64,000 bases of DNA from contig CANMDH010000013.1 of assembly GCA_947496555.1 (NCBI GenBank), positions 51,061 through 115,060 of the forward strand, read 5' to 3'. Both the position numbers and the translations under genes were made by a program. Numbering within the stretch: position 1 is the first letter of the stretch; each line of letters begins with the position of its first letter. This DNA comes from an uncultured Aquimarina sp. (GTDB lineage Bacteria; Bacteroidota; Bacteroidia; Flavobacteriales; Flavobacteriaceae). This document shows, in pieces, positions 53,628-62,103 of this stretch. The notes beneath the pieces are model-generated. The model did not search any database, was not told the DNA's origin, and saw only the letters and a program-made list of their open reading frames with translations.

Positions 53628-53930
53628 TTATACTTGTTTTGGTACCCGTTCAAAATACCACATTTTTTCTTGTTTGTTTAAACCAATAGGTACGATTTTG
53701 TCTCTTTTTTCTGCCAGGATTTTGCAAAAATCAGCTATAGTGGCAGTTGGTGCAACAATCCATTCTTCGGGATCATCAACATGCGATTCATTCTTTTTAA
53801 CAAATATATGAAACGTGTTGTTGTCTTGAAGTGATCCAATTAACCCATCGATATCTGGATTCACTGTACTAATGATTTCTATAAGCTTCTCTATTTTGTC
53901 GGTAAAATGCATCCATTCTGAATTTTCCAT
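53628..53930 (-). CDS. Small hypothetical protein (100 aa)
   Basis: The 100-residue protein has no signal peptide and no recognised domain. The sequence is a mix of helix and strand (DKIEKLIEIISTVNPDIDG; FHIFVKKNESHVDDPEEWIV; IADFCKILAEKRDKIVPIGL). It begins 14 bases after the aerolysin-like lipoprotein gene, so the two are probably co-transcribed. An immunity or chaperone role for the partner is only a guess from position. Confidence 0.55.
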   Translation of the reverse strand: MENSEWMHFTDKIEKLIEIISTVNPDIDGLIGSLQDNNTFHIFVKKNESHVDDPEEWIVAPTATIADFCKILAEKRDKIVPIGLNKQEKMWYFERVPKQV

Positions 53931-53944
53931 GATTTTATATTTTT

Positions 53945-55594
53945 TTAATTAGTACAAGCACCTTCGACATCTCTCGAAATAGTTTCGGTATCGATTAATC
54001 TATTAATGAGATTAACCCCTCTTACAGTTACTTCGATATAATCGCCTCCTACATCGGTGATTACGCCAGTAAAGCTATTGAAGCCAAACTGGGTAGTGAT
54101 CTCTTGTCCTGATAATGCTTTTCCATCTTCCTGATAGTTTCCTTTGATCCTGAAACGTTGCACATAGGGGATCCTAACATTTTCATAGGTTTGATAAATG
54201 TCTGCGACCGTAATAGCTGTTTTTGGTGGAACTTCTTGTGTACGTTCTGTTGAAATTTCTGTGGTTTTGGTTTTTCCAATTTCTTGAGATCGGGTGCTTG
54301 TTCGAGTTTTTGATTTATTAAAGGTATATCCCCCAGTTACCGAACTACGTACAGAGCCACCAGCACCAAAGAATTTGGTTGAAACTTCTGCCTCGACGGT
54401 TACACTTACCAAATACTCCCTACTTGTACTTACCGACATTGATTCTTGCCAGCCAAGAGTCTCTGTAGTCTCTAGAGATTCTGATCTACCTATGGTTTGT
54501 TGTAATAACCCACTACTACAATTTCTCAAGGTGCTATTATACGCTTCAGAAGTAGAAGATCGAGGCATTATTGGACGCATGAATTTTGATTCTATTGGCT
54601 GTATATCCCAATCAATATCAAAAGAAAGAATTCTGAAATATGTAGGGTCTGCACTGCTATTTCCTGCATTAAGACGATCCCCTAATAAAGAGAGCGGGTT
54701 TCCGGTAAAAGTGGGTGTTATCATATATAATCCCGCTTTAACTTTATCTATTCTGAATTTATAATTTGGGGGTGTACCCGTATTATTACCTCCATTTCTA
54801 ATTAGATTTGCTTTACTTTGAATTCTAAGTTCTGAGTTGGCAGGAACTATATAAAGATAATGTATATCATCTCCATTATGTACAGAAATCGTAAATACTC
54901 CTTCTTCCCCTGGGACTTCGGCAAATCTGTAGGTTGTAAAAGTTTCCGTATTTTCTGAATTATAATCAAGACTTTCTAATGGACTTACAATTATTGGTGT
55001 ATTTAATAGAACTGTATTTACAAATAATGTAGAATTAGGTGCCCCAAAAATTTCATCACTATTGTTGGTTACTATTTGCATAAAATGTTTAATATCTTCC
55101 CTAAGGATTACTTTGGCATATCGATCATCCAGATCTTCTGCAGGTGCTTCTTGTTCAGAAGGGCTTGGAGTAAATGATACTTTTGAAATTTCCAGGATTG
55201 ATAATGTATTATCATTTTCATCCAAAACTTTAACTCGTATACCTACACCGCCTTCCAGCTCTGTTTTTGCCTCTTCAGATAGGTTCTCATTTTTGAAAGA
55301 TAAATTAGCAATGTTGTTGAATGAATCAAAAGGAACTTTTTGGTCATAATCTCCTGTAGTCGCATTAACTTCGATCTCGGCAATTTTGGGCGTGTATCCC
55401 TTTTTAGCGATATTTCTGGCACTAATGCTGATTCCGATTTCTCCCTCGTCGATTTCAAATTCTTCCAAATCCAACCCAGGAAGTTCTTCGACACCCGAAT
55501 CCGTGGGAATAGGATCTCCATCATCGTTACTACATCCCCATACTAACAAAAATACTAGAAGTAGCCTTGTTAAAATTTTAATTTGATTTTTCAT
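53945..55594 (-). CDS. Lipoprotein with aerolysin-like C-terminal region
   Basis: The 549-residue protein has a lipobox (LLVWGC, Cys21) and an acidic linker. A beta-rich N-terminal part fills about 40-340. The C-terminal part (about 365-545) looks like the pore-forming module of aerolysin/ETX-MTX2 proteins: Ser/Thr-rich strands (TLGWQESMSVSTSREYLVSV; SVTGGYTFNKSKTRTSTRSQ), then EVPPKTAITVADIYQTYENV and a final strand pair. Such proteins are toxins or phage-tail-like; lipidation suggests a surface display. The family match is from the strand pattern and the PPKT-turn, not from a search. Confidence 0.6.
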   Translation of the reverse strand: MKNQIKILTRLLLVFLLVWGCSNDDGDPIPTDSGVEELPGLDLEEFEIDEGEIGISISARNIAKKGYTPKIAEIEVNATTGDYDQKVPFDSFNNIANLSFKNENLSEEAKTELEGGVGIRVKVLDENDNTLSILEISKVSFTPSPSEQEAPAEDLDDRYAKVILREDIKHFMQIVTNNSDEIFGAPNSTLFVNTVLLNTPIIVSPLESLDYNSENTETFTTYRFAEVPGEEGVFTISVHNGDDIHYLYIVPANSELRIQSKANLIRNGGNNTGTPPNYKFRIDKVKAGLYMITPTFTGNPLSLLGDRLNAGNSSADPTYFRILSFDIDWDIQPIESKFMRPIMPRSSTSEAYNSTLRNCSSGLLQQTIGRSESLETTETLGWQESMSVSTSREYLVSVTVEAEVSTKFFGAGGSVRSSVTGGYTFNKSKTRTSTRSQEIGKTKTTEISTERTQEVPPKTAITVADIYQTYENVRIPYVQRFRIKGNYQEDGKALSGQEITTQFGFNSFTGVITDVGGDYIEVTVRGVNLINRLIDTETISRDVEGACTN

Positions 55595-55821
55595 AATATA
55601 TTGTTTTTGATTACTGCATTTTGTAGCTGTAGTTCAAACAATTTGGTTCGTCAAAGTTGAGGTGATTACATGAAAAATAATAGACTTTAAACACCGTAAT
55701 ATTAAAACCGTGGAAAATACGTGTTGGACACGCAGAAACACCTGTTAATCACCTGTTTGTTAGCTATTAGTGTGTTTTTTGGTTACATTTAAAGTATGTT
55801 TAATCAATAATAGATATACTC

Positions 55822-56538
55822 ATGGAAAACACAATCATTAAGGAAGCTATTACAATCCCCACAACTACAAAATGGTGTGAAGAAGACGTGTTAAAACTGG
55901 GCCCTCATTTTCATAAGTTCAATGGAAAAAGTAACCAATATGATCGAGTTACTCATTTTAGTCTTACCGACCAGGAAAAACTCAAGAAATTAAATGGTAT
56001 TGGCGCAATTAAGAAGCTTCATATTTGTCTGGCTCTTGATAACCCAAACAAAAATGAGGTTACTTTTTGTCCTTATCTTGATATTAACGGAGAAAGATTT
56101 GATTTGACTCCCGAAACCAATGGATCTTTTAGAAATGAACCCGAAGGAATTTTGACAGCGGAAGAATCAGCCAAGGTTCCAGCCATCTTTAGAAATATGA
56201 TTTGGGAAAATTGGGAAGAAGTAGAGATGCATTTAATAGATGATTTATTTCATTGTAAAGACACCGATGGTTTTCTAAAAAGGGTTGAGTATTTTATAAT
56301 AACTCCCAACATGTTTGTTTTAATAAATGAATTAATCAAGAGTGGTATAAGTGCTATTAATTTATATCCTGGTATTGATATGAATAAATTTAATCAGAAG
56401 AATAGAATTTCATTTACACCAGTATTAGGATTTACAACAACAACTTCTCTTCTTAAAAGTGATCACTTCGGAATAGTAGAGAGCAATGGTAATGAGACAC
56501 TTGTCGAGTATTCATTGCCATGTCCTCCAACTTGTTAG
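55822..56538 (+). CDS. Hypothetical protein (238 aa)
   Basis: The 238-residue protein has no signal peptide or membrane segment and no family I recognise. It has a mixed helix-strand pattern (AIKKLHICLALDNPNKNEVTF; FCPYLDINGERFDLTPETN; NMFVLINELIKSGISAINLY) and a Cys-containing C-terminus (EYSLPCPPTC). It is the first of four genes in one direction, 25 bases before a membrane protein and then a kinase-regulator pair, so it may be a cytoplasmic partner or target of that system. Confidence 0.55.
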   Translation: MENTIIKEAITIPTTTKWCEEDVLKLGPHFHKFNGKSNQYDRVTHFSLTDQEKLKKLNGIGAIKKLHICLALDNPNKNEVTFCPYLDINGERFDLTPETNGSFRNEPEGILTAEESAKVPAIFRNMIWENWEEVEMHLIDDLFHCKDTDGFLKRVEYFIITPNMFVLINELIKSGISAINLYPGIDMNKFNQKNRISFTPVLGFTTTTSLLKSDHFGIVESNGNETLVEYSLPCPPTC

Positions 56539-56563
56539 TAGAGACATGTTTAAATAGATATGA

Positions 56564-57223
56564 ATGAACAAAGAACTTTTTTTAATACTAGGTAATATTT
56601 CTTCTTTGCTAATACTAGTGCCGGTATTGTTTTCAATAGCTAAATATAAACTATTGAATAAGATTCAGGTACGGTTATGCTATCTTCTCATTTTGGTACT
56701 CATTGTAGAGATTATTTCTAATGTGCTTTGGCATAAAAAGATTAATAATTTACCAGTATTTCATTTTTATGCAATTATTGAGTTTATATTGATTATCAAT
56801 ATCTATAGAACTGTGCTTTCAAAAATGTTTTCAAAAAAGTTCTTTTTCTTCCTAGGTTTAGGATTTATAGCATTTGGGATAATTAATACTATATTCTTTC
56901 AGAGTCTTTTCACATTTAATTCAAATGTAACAACAACTATGGGTCTAATAGTTATCTTTTTATCACTTAGCTATTATTATTCTTTATTAAAAGAAGTAAA
57001 ATACAGTGCTTTGGAAATCAACCCAATGTTTTGGATTAGTTCAGGTTTTTTGATTTATTTTTCAAGTAACTTGATCTTGTTTTTTATTAATAATACTTTA
57101 TTTAAAGGAGTTAGCGAAGCAAGCCGTATCGTATGGGGGCTTCACGCTATTGTAAATATGGTACTCATTATTTTTTATACTATCGCGATATGGGTCAATC
57201 CGGAGAAGAAGCAATTGCATTAA
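56564..57223 (+). CDS. Multi-pass membrane protein before the kinase
   Basis: The 219-residue protein has about seven membrane segments (for example LFLILGNISSLLILVPVLF; FHFYAIIEFILIINIY; ISSGFLIYFSSNLILFFI), with no recognised enzymatic motif. It overlaps the kinase gene's start region by 34 bases, so they are translationally coupled. It could be a membrane sensor for the kinase, which itself has only one membrane segment. This is inference from arrangement. Confidence 0.6.
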   Translation: MNKELFLILGNISSLLILVPVLFSIAKYKLLNKIQVRLCYLLILVLIVEIISNVLWHKKINNLPVFHFYAIIEFILIINIYRTVLSKMFSKKFFFFLGLGFIAFGIINTIFFQSLFTFNSNVTTTMGLIVIFLSLSYYYSLLKEVKYSALEINPMFWISSGFLIYFSSNLILFFINNTLFKGVSEASRIVWGLHAIVNMVLIIFYTIAIWVNPEKKQLH

Positions 57224-57972
57224 AGATTATAATCATTGGTATGATAGTGATTTTTTTGCTATCCTTATCAGTGATTATATTTTTTATTTTATACCAACGC
57301 AGATTATTAGCACAGCAAAAGAAGCATCAAAAAATAGAATCAGACTATCAGAAAGAACTTTTAAAAACGTCAATCATAAGCCAGGAAGAAGAACGAAGCA
57401 GAATAGCTAAAGAATTACATGATGATGTGGGTGCTATGTTAACCACCACCAAGCTGTATTTTGGGCAAATCACCCCACAGTTACCGGCCAAAGAACTTGA
57501 GAACATAACCAAAAAAGCTACGGGTTTTCTTAATGATATGATTCAAAGTGTACGAACCATCTCTCAAGACCTTAGACCAGTAGTGCTTGAGAAATTAGGA
57601 CTTATTGAGGCAATCAATAGTCTAACCCAAATGATCAACGAATCTGGCAATATCAAAATAAATTTTAGAAATAATTTGACCCAAACGATAGTAAAATCAA
57701 AAGAACTTGATATATATCGTATTATACAGGAGTTGATTACTAATACTATAAAGCATGCCAAAGCTACCACTATTGGTATTGAATTAAAAAATGAAAATGA
57801 AGCATTAGTAATCATTTATGAGGACAACGGAAAAGGAATAGATCAAGAACAATTGTCTCATAAAAAGGGATTAGGACTTAAGAATATAGAAAGTAGGCTA
57901 TCGGTATTATCTGGAAGCATTCATTTTCTAGAGAAATCAAAAGGAATGAAGGTTAAAATTGTATGTCCTTAA
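57190..57972 (+). CDS. NarL-type sensor histidine kinase (HisKA_3)
   Basis: I start at ATG 57190 (260 aa). The in-frame ATG at 57133 lies further inside the previous gene. One membrane segment (about 11-34, LKIIIIGMIVIFLLSLSV) is followed by a HisKA_3 region with His77 (RIAKELHDDVGAMLTTTK) and an ATPase domain (IQELITNTIKHAKAT; DNGKGIDQEQ; GLGLKNIESRLSVLSG). There is no sensory domain of its own, so the coupled membrane protein may supply the signal. It pairs with the response regulator 28 bases downstream. Confidence 0.9.
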   Translation: MGQSGEEAIALKIIIIGMIVIFLLSLSVIIFFILYQRRLLAQQKKHQKIESDYQKELLKTSIISQEEERSRIAKELHDDVGAMLTTTKLYFGQITPQLPAKELENITKKATGFLNDMIQSVRTISQDLRPVVLEKLGLIEAINSLTQMINESGNIKINFRNNLTQTIVKSKELDIYRIIQELITNTIKHAKATTIGIELKNENEALVIIYEDNGKGIDQEQLSHKKGLGLKNIESRLSVLSGSIHFLEKSKGMKVKIVCP

Positions 57973-58000
57973 ATAGTCAATAAACGTTATAAAAACAGCC

Positions 58001-58654
58001 ATGGAAACTATAAAATTAGGATTAATAGATGATCATAATTTATTTCGAGAAGGAATAAAATCTTTAATAGACAAAATGCCAGATATCTCTCTAGCATTAG
58101 AGGCGGTAAGTGGCAAAGACCTTTTGACCAAACTAAATAATATAGTTCCTGATGTAATCCTTCTGGATTTAGAGATGGAGGATATGAATGGAGTAGAGAC
58201 CACTCTTAAATTACAAGAACTATATCCCAATCTCAAAATCATTATTCTTACCATGCATAAAGAAGAAAGAATGATTTCTTATCTCATGGAGATTGGTGCT
58301 AATGGTTATTTGCTAAAAGACACCAGTCAAAATGAACTTGAAGAAGCCATACGATCGGTATATAATCAAGGAGTATATTTTAACCCATTTGTTTCTAATG
58401 CATTATTAAAAGGCCTTAAGCACAAAGTTACAAAGCCTCCGATGATAGGTAAGGATTATTACCTGACTACCCGAGAGCTTGAGGTATTAGAGCTTATTAC
58501 CAAAGAGTATACTACCAATGAAATAGCCGACGAACTTTTTTTGAGTACAAGAACTATAGAAGGACACCGTAAAAATCTGATGAGTAAACTAGGTGTCAAA
58601 AATATGGCTGGCTTAATAATGAAAGCAGTAAAGGAGAAAATAATTTCTGTATAA
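58001..58654 (+). CDS. NarL/LuxR-family response regulator
   Basis: The 217-residue protein has a receiver domain with Asp10/Asp11 and the phosphoacceptor Asp56 (VILLDLEMEDMNGVE), and a GerE-type HTH at about 150-212 (YLTTRELEVLELITKEYTTN; LFLSTRTIEGHRKNLMSKLG). It is the output of the kinase at 57190. The targets are unknown; autoregulation of the 55822-58654 operon is common for this type. A terminator follows at 58663. Confidence 0.93.
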   Translation: METIKLGLIDDHNLFREGIKSLIDKMPDISLALEAVSGKDLLTKLNNIVPDVILLDLEMEDMNGVETTLKLQELYPNLKIIILTMHKEERMISYLMEIGANGYLLKDTSQNELEEAIRSVYNQGVYFNPFVSNALLKGLKHKVTKPPMIGKDYYLTTRELEVLELITKEYTTNEIADELFLSTRTIEGHRKNLMSKLGVKNMAGLIMKAVKEKIISV

Positions 58655-58662
58655 AGGACCAA

Positions 58663-58697
58663 AAAAACCTCAAAAGTTTAAAACTAATGAGGTTTTT
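58663..58697 (+). terminator. Rho-independent terminator
   Basis: The arms aaaaacctca (58663-58672) and tgaggttttt (58688-58697). It closes the two-component operon. The 230 bases that follow hold a loose inverted repeat (GTTAAAAGTT/AACTTTTAAC, about 58788-58847) and the next terminator. Confidence 0.8.
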
Positions 58698-58883
58698 ACT
58701 GGTCTCAGATTTTGGGTTCAAAACCCTGCAATTTTATTGAAGTACTTTAGTAATTCGAAAAAATTTAGTTTTCAATTTCGTTATTAGTTAAAAGTTAATA
58801 GTTATTTATATGTCGGTTGCTGATACTTGTAACCTAATAACTTTTAACAAGTAACAAAAAAGCAATTTATTGCGTATCAAAAC

Positions 58884-58904
58884 CTCTGCACTGAAAGTGC
58901 AGAG
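58884..58904 (-). terminator. Terminator of the AhpD-like gene
   Basis: The arms ctctgcact (58884-58892) and agtgcagag (58896-58904) follow the leftward gene at 58930. The A-rich DNA on the left (aaaaaagcaattt, tcaaaacc) gives only a weak U-tract. Confidence 0.55.
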
Positions 58905-58929
58905 TGGTTTAGTTTGTGTAGAAAATTAA

Positions 58930-59520
58930 CTAAACATGTTTTCCTTTCTCCCAACCATGTTTACCCAGATATTTTTCTCCAGACTCAACAGCTCCTTCTT
59001 CAACGCTGGTTCCCATAGAGTCATTCCATCGATTAAGGTATCCAAACAAGGAGATTACTCCTAGCATTTCAACAATTTCGCCTTCATTCCAATGCTTGTA
59101 TAATTCCTGTTTGATCGTGTCATCAACAGCATTAGGGATTATCGAGGCAGCTAGCGAAAAATCAAGCGCCGCACGTTCTGCGTCACTAAAAGCCGGATGC
59201 GTTTTATACTCCCAAATGTTATCCAATTGTTCTTGTTCTGCTCCATAACGTTCTGCGGCTCTAATGGCATGCGCCTGACAATATCTGCAACCTGTTGCAT
59301 TACTGCTTACCCAAGCGATCATTCGCTTAAGAGCCGAAGTAACTCGACCTTCATTAGCCATTACCGCTTTGTTTAGGTTGATAAATGCCTTAGAAATGGC
59401 AGGTCTTCTTTGCATGGTCAGTACAGAATTTGGACAAAAACCAAGGGTTTCATTAAAGAATTCTGCTAATTCTTTGGTTTCCAGATCGTGGTCTGCAGAA
59501 AGTGGTGTTACTAGTGGCAT
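58930..59520 (-). CDS. Peroxidase-related AhpD/CMD-family protein
   Basis: The 196-residue protein has the carboxymuconolactone decarboxylase fold with the redox CxxC in NATGCRYCQAHAIRAAERYG (CRYC about 75-78, His nearby). That is the active site of AhpD-like alkylhydroperoxidase partners. The C-terminal part reads IVEMLGVISLFGYLNRWNDSMG, a hallmark of the peroxidase-related enzyme subgroup. A role in peroxide or peroxynitrite detoxification is likely. It is convergent with the two-component operon and divergent from recJ. Confidence 0.87.
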   Translation of the reverse strand: MPLVTPLSADHDLETKELAEFFNETLGFCPNSVLTMQRRPAISKAFINLNKAVMANEGRVTSALKRMIAWVSSNATGCRYCQAHAIRAAERYGAEQEQLDNIWEYKTHPAFSDAERAALDFSLAASIIPNAVDDTIKQELYKHWNEGEIVEMLGVISLFGYLNRWNDSMGTSVEEGAVESGEKYLGKHGWEKGKHV

Positions 59521-59650
59521 GCGTATGTGTGTTTTTTGAGTTTAAACGTAATTTTTTTGGCAAGGCAAAATACAAAACTAATGTCAAATCAAAAGTGGTC
59601 AAGATGTTTTTTGTACTTTGGGTTTTTTATAATTGGAATACACCACACAA

Positions 59651-61336
59651 ATGAGATGGACATTAAAACCCAAACCAGATACATCAAAAGTAAATGAGTT
59701 GGCCAAAACTTTGAATGTAGATACGATTATTGCCTCACTTTTGATACAAAGAGGTATAGAAACATTTGAGCAAGCCAAAAAATTCTTCAGGCCTTCGCTC
59801 GATGATCTGCATGATCCCTTTTTAATGAAAGATATGGATCTAGCGGTTTTGAGAATCCAAAATGCAATTGCCAATGGCGAAAATATAATGGTGTATGGGG
59901 ATTATGATGTAGATGGAACCACTTCGGTAGCTTTAATGTCGTCGTATCTTAAGACATTGCATCCCCAAATAGCGACCTATATTCCTGATCGATACGACGA
60001 GGGTTACGGAGTGTCGTACAAAGGAATAGATTATGCACATGATAATGATATTTCTTTGATTATTGCTTTGGATTGCGGAATTAAAGCGGTTGAAAAAGTG
60101 GCCTATGCCAAGACAAAAGGGATTGATTTTGTGATTTGTGATCATCACCGGCCGGGAGATAAAATTCCAGATGCTGCAGCAGTTCTGGATCCCAAAAGAG
60201 AAGATTGTGAGTATCCCTATAAAGAATTATGTGGTTGTGGTGTTGGATTTAAATTAATTCAGGCGTTAGCCTCAAAACAAGGACAATCGATCGAAGATTT
60301 GACTTCTTATTTGGATCTTGTTGCCACTGCGATCGGGGCAGATATTGTACCAATAACCGGTGAGAATCGCGTATTGGCCTATTATGGATTGCTAGTGATT
60401 AATGAGAATCCAAGGACCGGTTTTAAAGCCATGCTTTCTCAAGTAAAAAAAACTACATTAACTATTACCGACGTTGTATTCATGATCGCACCCAGAATTA
60501 ATGCCGCCGGAAGGATGAAACACGGGCTACATGCAGTAACATTACTTACTGAAGAAAATCTTGAAAAAGCTTCGCAATATGCTTCAGAAATAGAGGTCTA
60601 TAATAGTGATCGGAAAGATGCCGATAAAAGTATTACCGAACAGGCCCTGACACAAATCCTTGAAAACAAAGAAGAGGATAGATGCACTACGGTTGTTTAT
60701 GAAGAAAATTGGCACAAAGGAGTCATTGGTATCGTAGCTTCGAGATTGACAGAGACCTACTATCGACCTACACTAGTTTTTACCAAAAGTGGGGAAAAAT
60801 TAGCAGCGTCGGCACGGTCTGTAAAAGGATTTGATGTATACAATGCATTGGAAGCGTGCTCGGGTCATATCGAACAATTTGGTGGACATAAATATGCAGC
60901 AGGACTAACATTACTTGAGGAACAGTATGAGGCTTTTAAGAAAAAATTTGAAGAGGTGGTTGCTGCTACTATAGACAAGTCATTACTCACACCCGAAATT
61001 TCAATAGATTTGCCTATTGAGTTTGAACAAATTACACCAAGGTTTTATCGCATCCTAAAACAATTTGCGCCTCATGGACCTGGAAATATGACACTGGTCT
61101 TTATGACCGAGGGACTAAAGGATACGGGATACGGAAGATGTGTCGGTGCAGATGATAAACACCTGAAATGCAAAGTGCAAAAAAATGGGATCGTAATAGA
61201 TGCTATAGGTTTTGGTTTAGGGATTAGGCAAAATATGATTTGCAATGATCAAACCTTTAAGGCGGCTTTTACTATTGATGAAAACGAGTGGAACGGTAAG
61301 GTGTCTCTCCAGCTGAAGTTGAAGGATATTAATTAA
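59651..61336 (+). CDS. recJ: Single-stranded-DNA-specific exonuclease
   Basis: I choose ATG 59651 (561 aa; MRWTLKPKPDTSKVNELA), the family's opening, over the TTG six codons earlier. The DHH motifs are clear: VYGDYDVDGTTSVALM, LDCGIKAVEK, CDHHRPG, and the DHHA1 glycine-rich HGGH-type motif as EQFGGHKYAAGL. The C-terminal OB-like domain is present (LKDTGYGRCVGADDKHLKC). It degrades single-stranded DNA 5' to 3' in recombination and mismatch repair. Immediately after it the sequence turns into mobile-element debris. Confidence 0.96.
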   Translation: MRWTLKPKPDTSKVNELAKTLNVDTIIASLLIQRGIETFEQAKKFFRPSLDDLHDPFLMKDMDLAVLRIQNAIANGENIMVYGDYDVDGTTSVALMSSYLKTLHPQIATYIPDRYDEGYGVSYKGIDYAHDNDISLIIALDCGIKAVEKVAYAKTKGIDFVICDHHRPGDKIPDAAAVLDPKREDCEYPYKELCGCGVGFKLIQALASKQGQSIEDLTSYLDLVATAIGADIVPITGENRVLAYYGLLVINENPRTGFKAMLSQVKKTTLTITDVVFMIAPRINAAGRMKHGLHAVTLLTEENLEKASQYASEIEVYNSDRKDADKSITEQALTQILENKEEDRCTTVVYEENWHKGVIGIVASRLTETYYRPTLVFTKSGEKLAASARSVKGFDVYNALEACSGHIEQFGGHKYAAGLTLLEEQYEAFKKKFEEVVAATIDKSLLTPEISIDLPIEFEQITPRFYRILKQFAPHGPGNMTLVFMTEGLKDTGYGRCVGADDKHLKCKVQKNGIVIDAIGFGLGIRQNMICNDQTFKAAFTIDENEWNGKVSLQLKLKDIN

Positions 61337-61403
61337 TTTGCATTAGTTTCCTAGGATTAAAGCCTGTGCTGAACTTGTTTCAGTAGTGCGGGATATATAG
61401 TAG

Positions 61404-61640
61404 AGCAAAGAAATAGCCAGGTCCTGCGGTATCCGCAAGAACATTTCCTTCCATGTTGCCAGACATACTTTGCCACAACGGTAATGCTGTCCAATGGGGT
61501 GCCCATAGAAACGGTATCCAAACTTTTGGGACATACCAAGCTATCCACCACACAAATATATGCCGAGTGGTCGAAAGCAAAATAAGCGAGGATATCAACA
61601 ACGTATCGGAACGTTTTAAAGAAAAGGAAAGTAGTCAACT
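61404..61640 (+). pseudogene. Tyrosine-recombinase (integrase) remnant
   Basis: Three short reading segments join into the C-terminal catalytic part of a phage-type integrase. They read EIARSCGIRKNISFHVARHT (61410-61469), FATTVMLSNGVPIETVSKLL and GHTKLSTTQIYA (61469-61564), and RVVESKISEDINNVSERFKE (61564-61623). The catalytic H-x-x-R (HVAR), the later His and the Tyr nucleophile (QIYA) are recognisable. One base is missing at about 61468 and another at about 61564, and everything upstream of 61404 is gone. It is a dead fragment of a transferred element inserted next to recJ. Confidence 0.85.
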
Positions 61641-62103
61641 ACGGGGCAATCCGAGGCAGTCCTCGGTGCATTTAAATCTCGATTATCGAGTAAACCCGGG
61701 GTAAAGCGGGCCTTGTCTTACAAAAAAACAACGGTCCCCGTTGTTTCCGATCCCCGCTGCTGCATAAAACTCAACCATAAATGAAAAAACGTTACTCTTA
61801 TAAAACCAATGGTCGATCCGACTTTACACCATCACTCCATTGGACCTACTTTTTCGTTGGATAGCCCTTTGTTGGAAACAAAGGTGGGGTTTTGGTACAA
61901 GACCCAAGATAAAAAGTGCCCATATCGGCCGAAATTGGGACAAACAGATCGCCAAAGGGGATCACTGGATTTCTATTATCCCAAAAACATTATATAAAAT
62001 CCCATTTTTAAAAGGGTTGGTCACTAATTATTGGATATTTCCCCTTTATATCGTTCTTTCATCTTTATTGTTAATATACAAAAGTAGTAAAAACAAGCCC
62101 ATC
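61641..62103. other. Hairpin-rich debris between integrase and BspA gene
   Basis: This stretch holds three close palindromes: CCGAGG/CCTCGG (61651-61666), CTCGA/TCGAG (61678-61690) and ACAACGG/CCGTTGT (61728-61744). The last has an A-run that makes a terminator for leftward transcripts. Short broken frames (for example a 27-codon ORF from 61781 ending at a TAG) show no recognisable domain. It is GC-richer than the chromosome and probably the remains of a mobile element. Confidence 0.5.

Noticed and set aside
61809-61997. 62-codon ORF in the debris after recJ
   Set aside because: It has no recognisable domain, an odd composition and no promoter; probably chance in degraded DNA.
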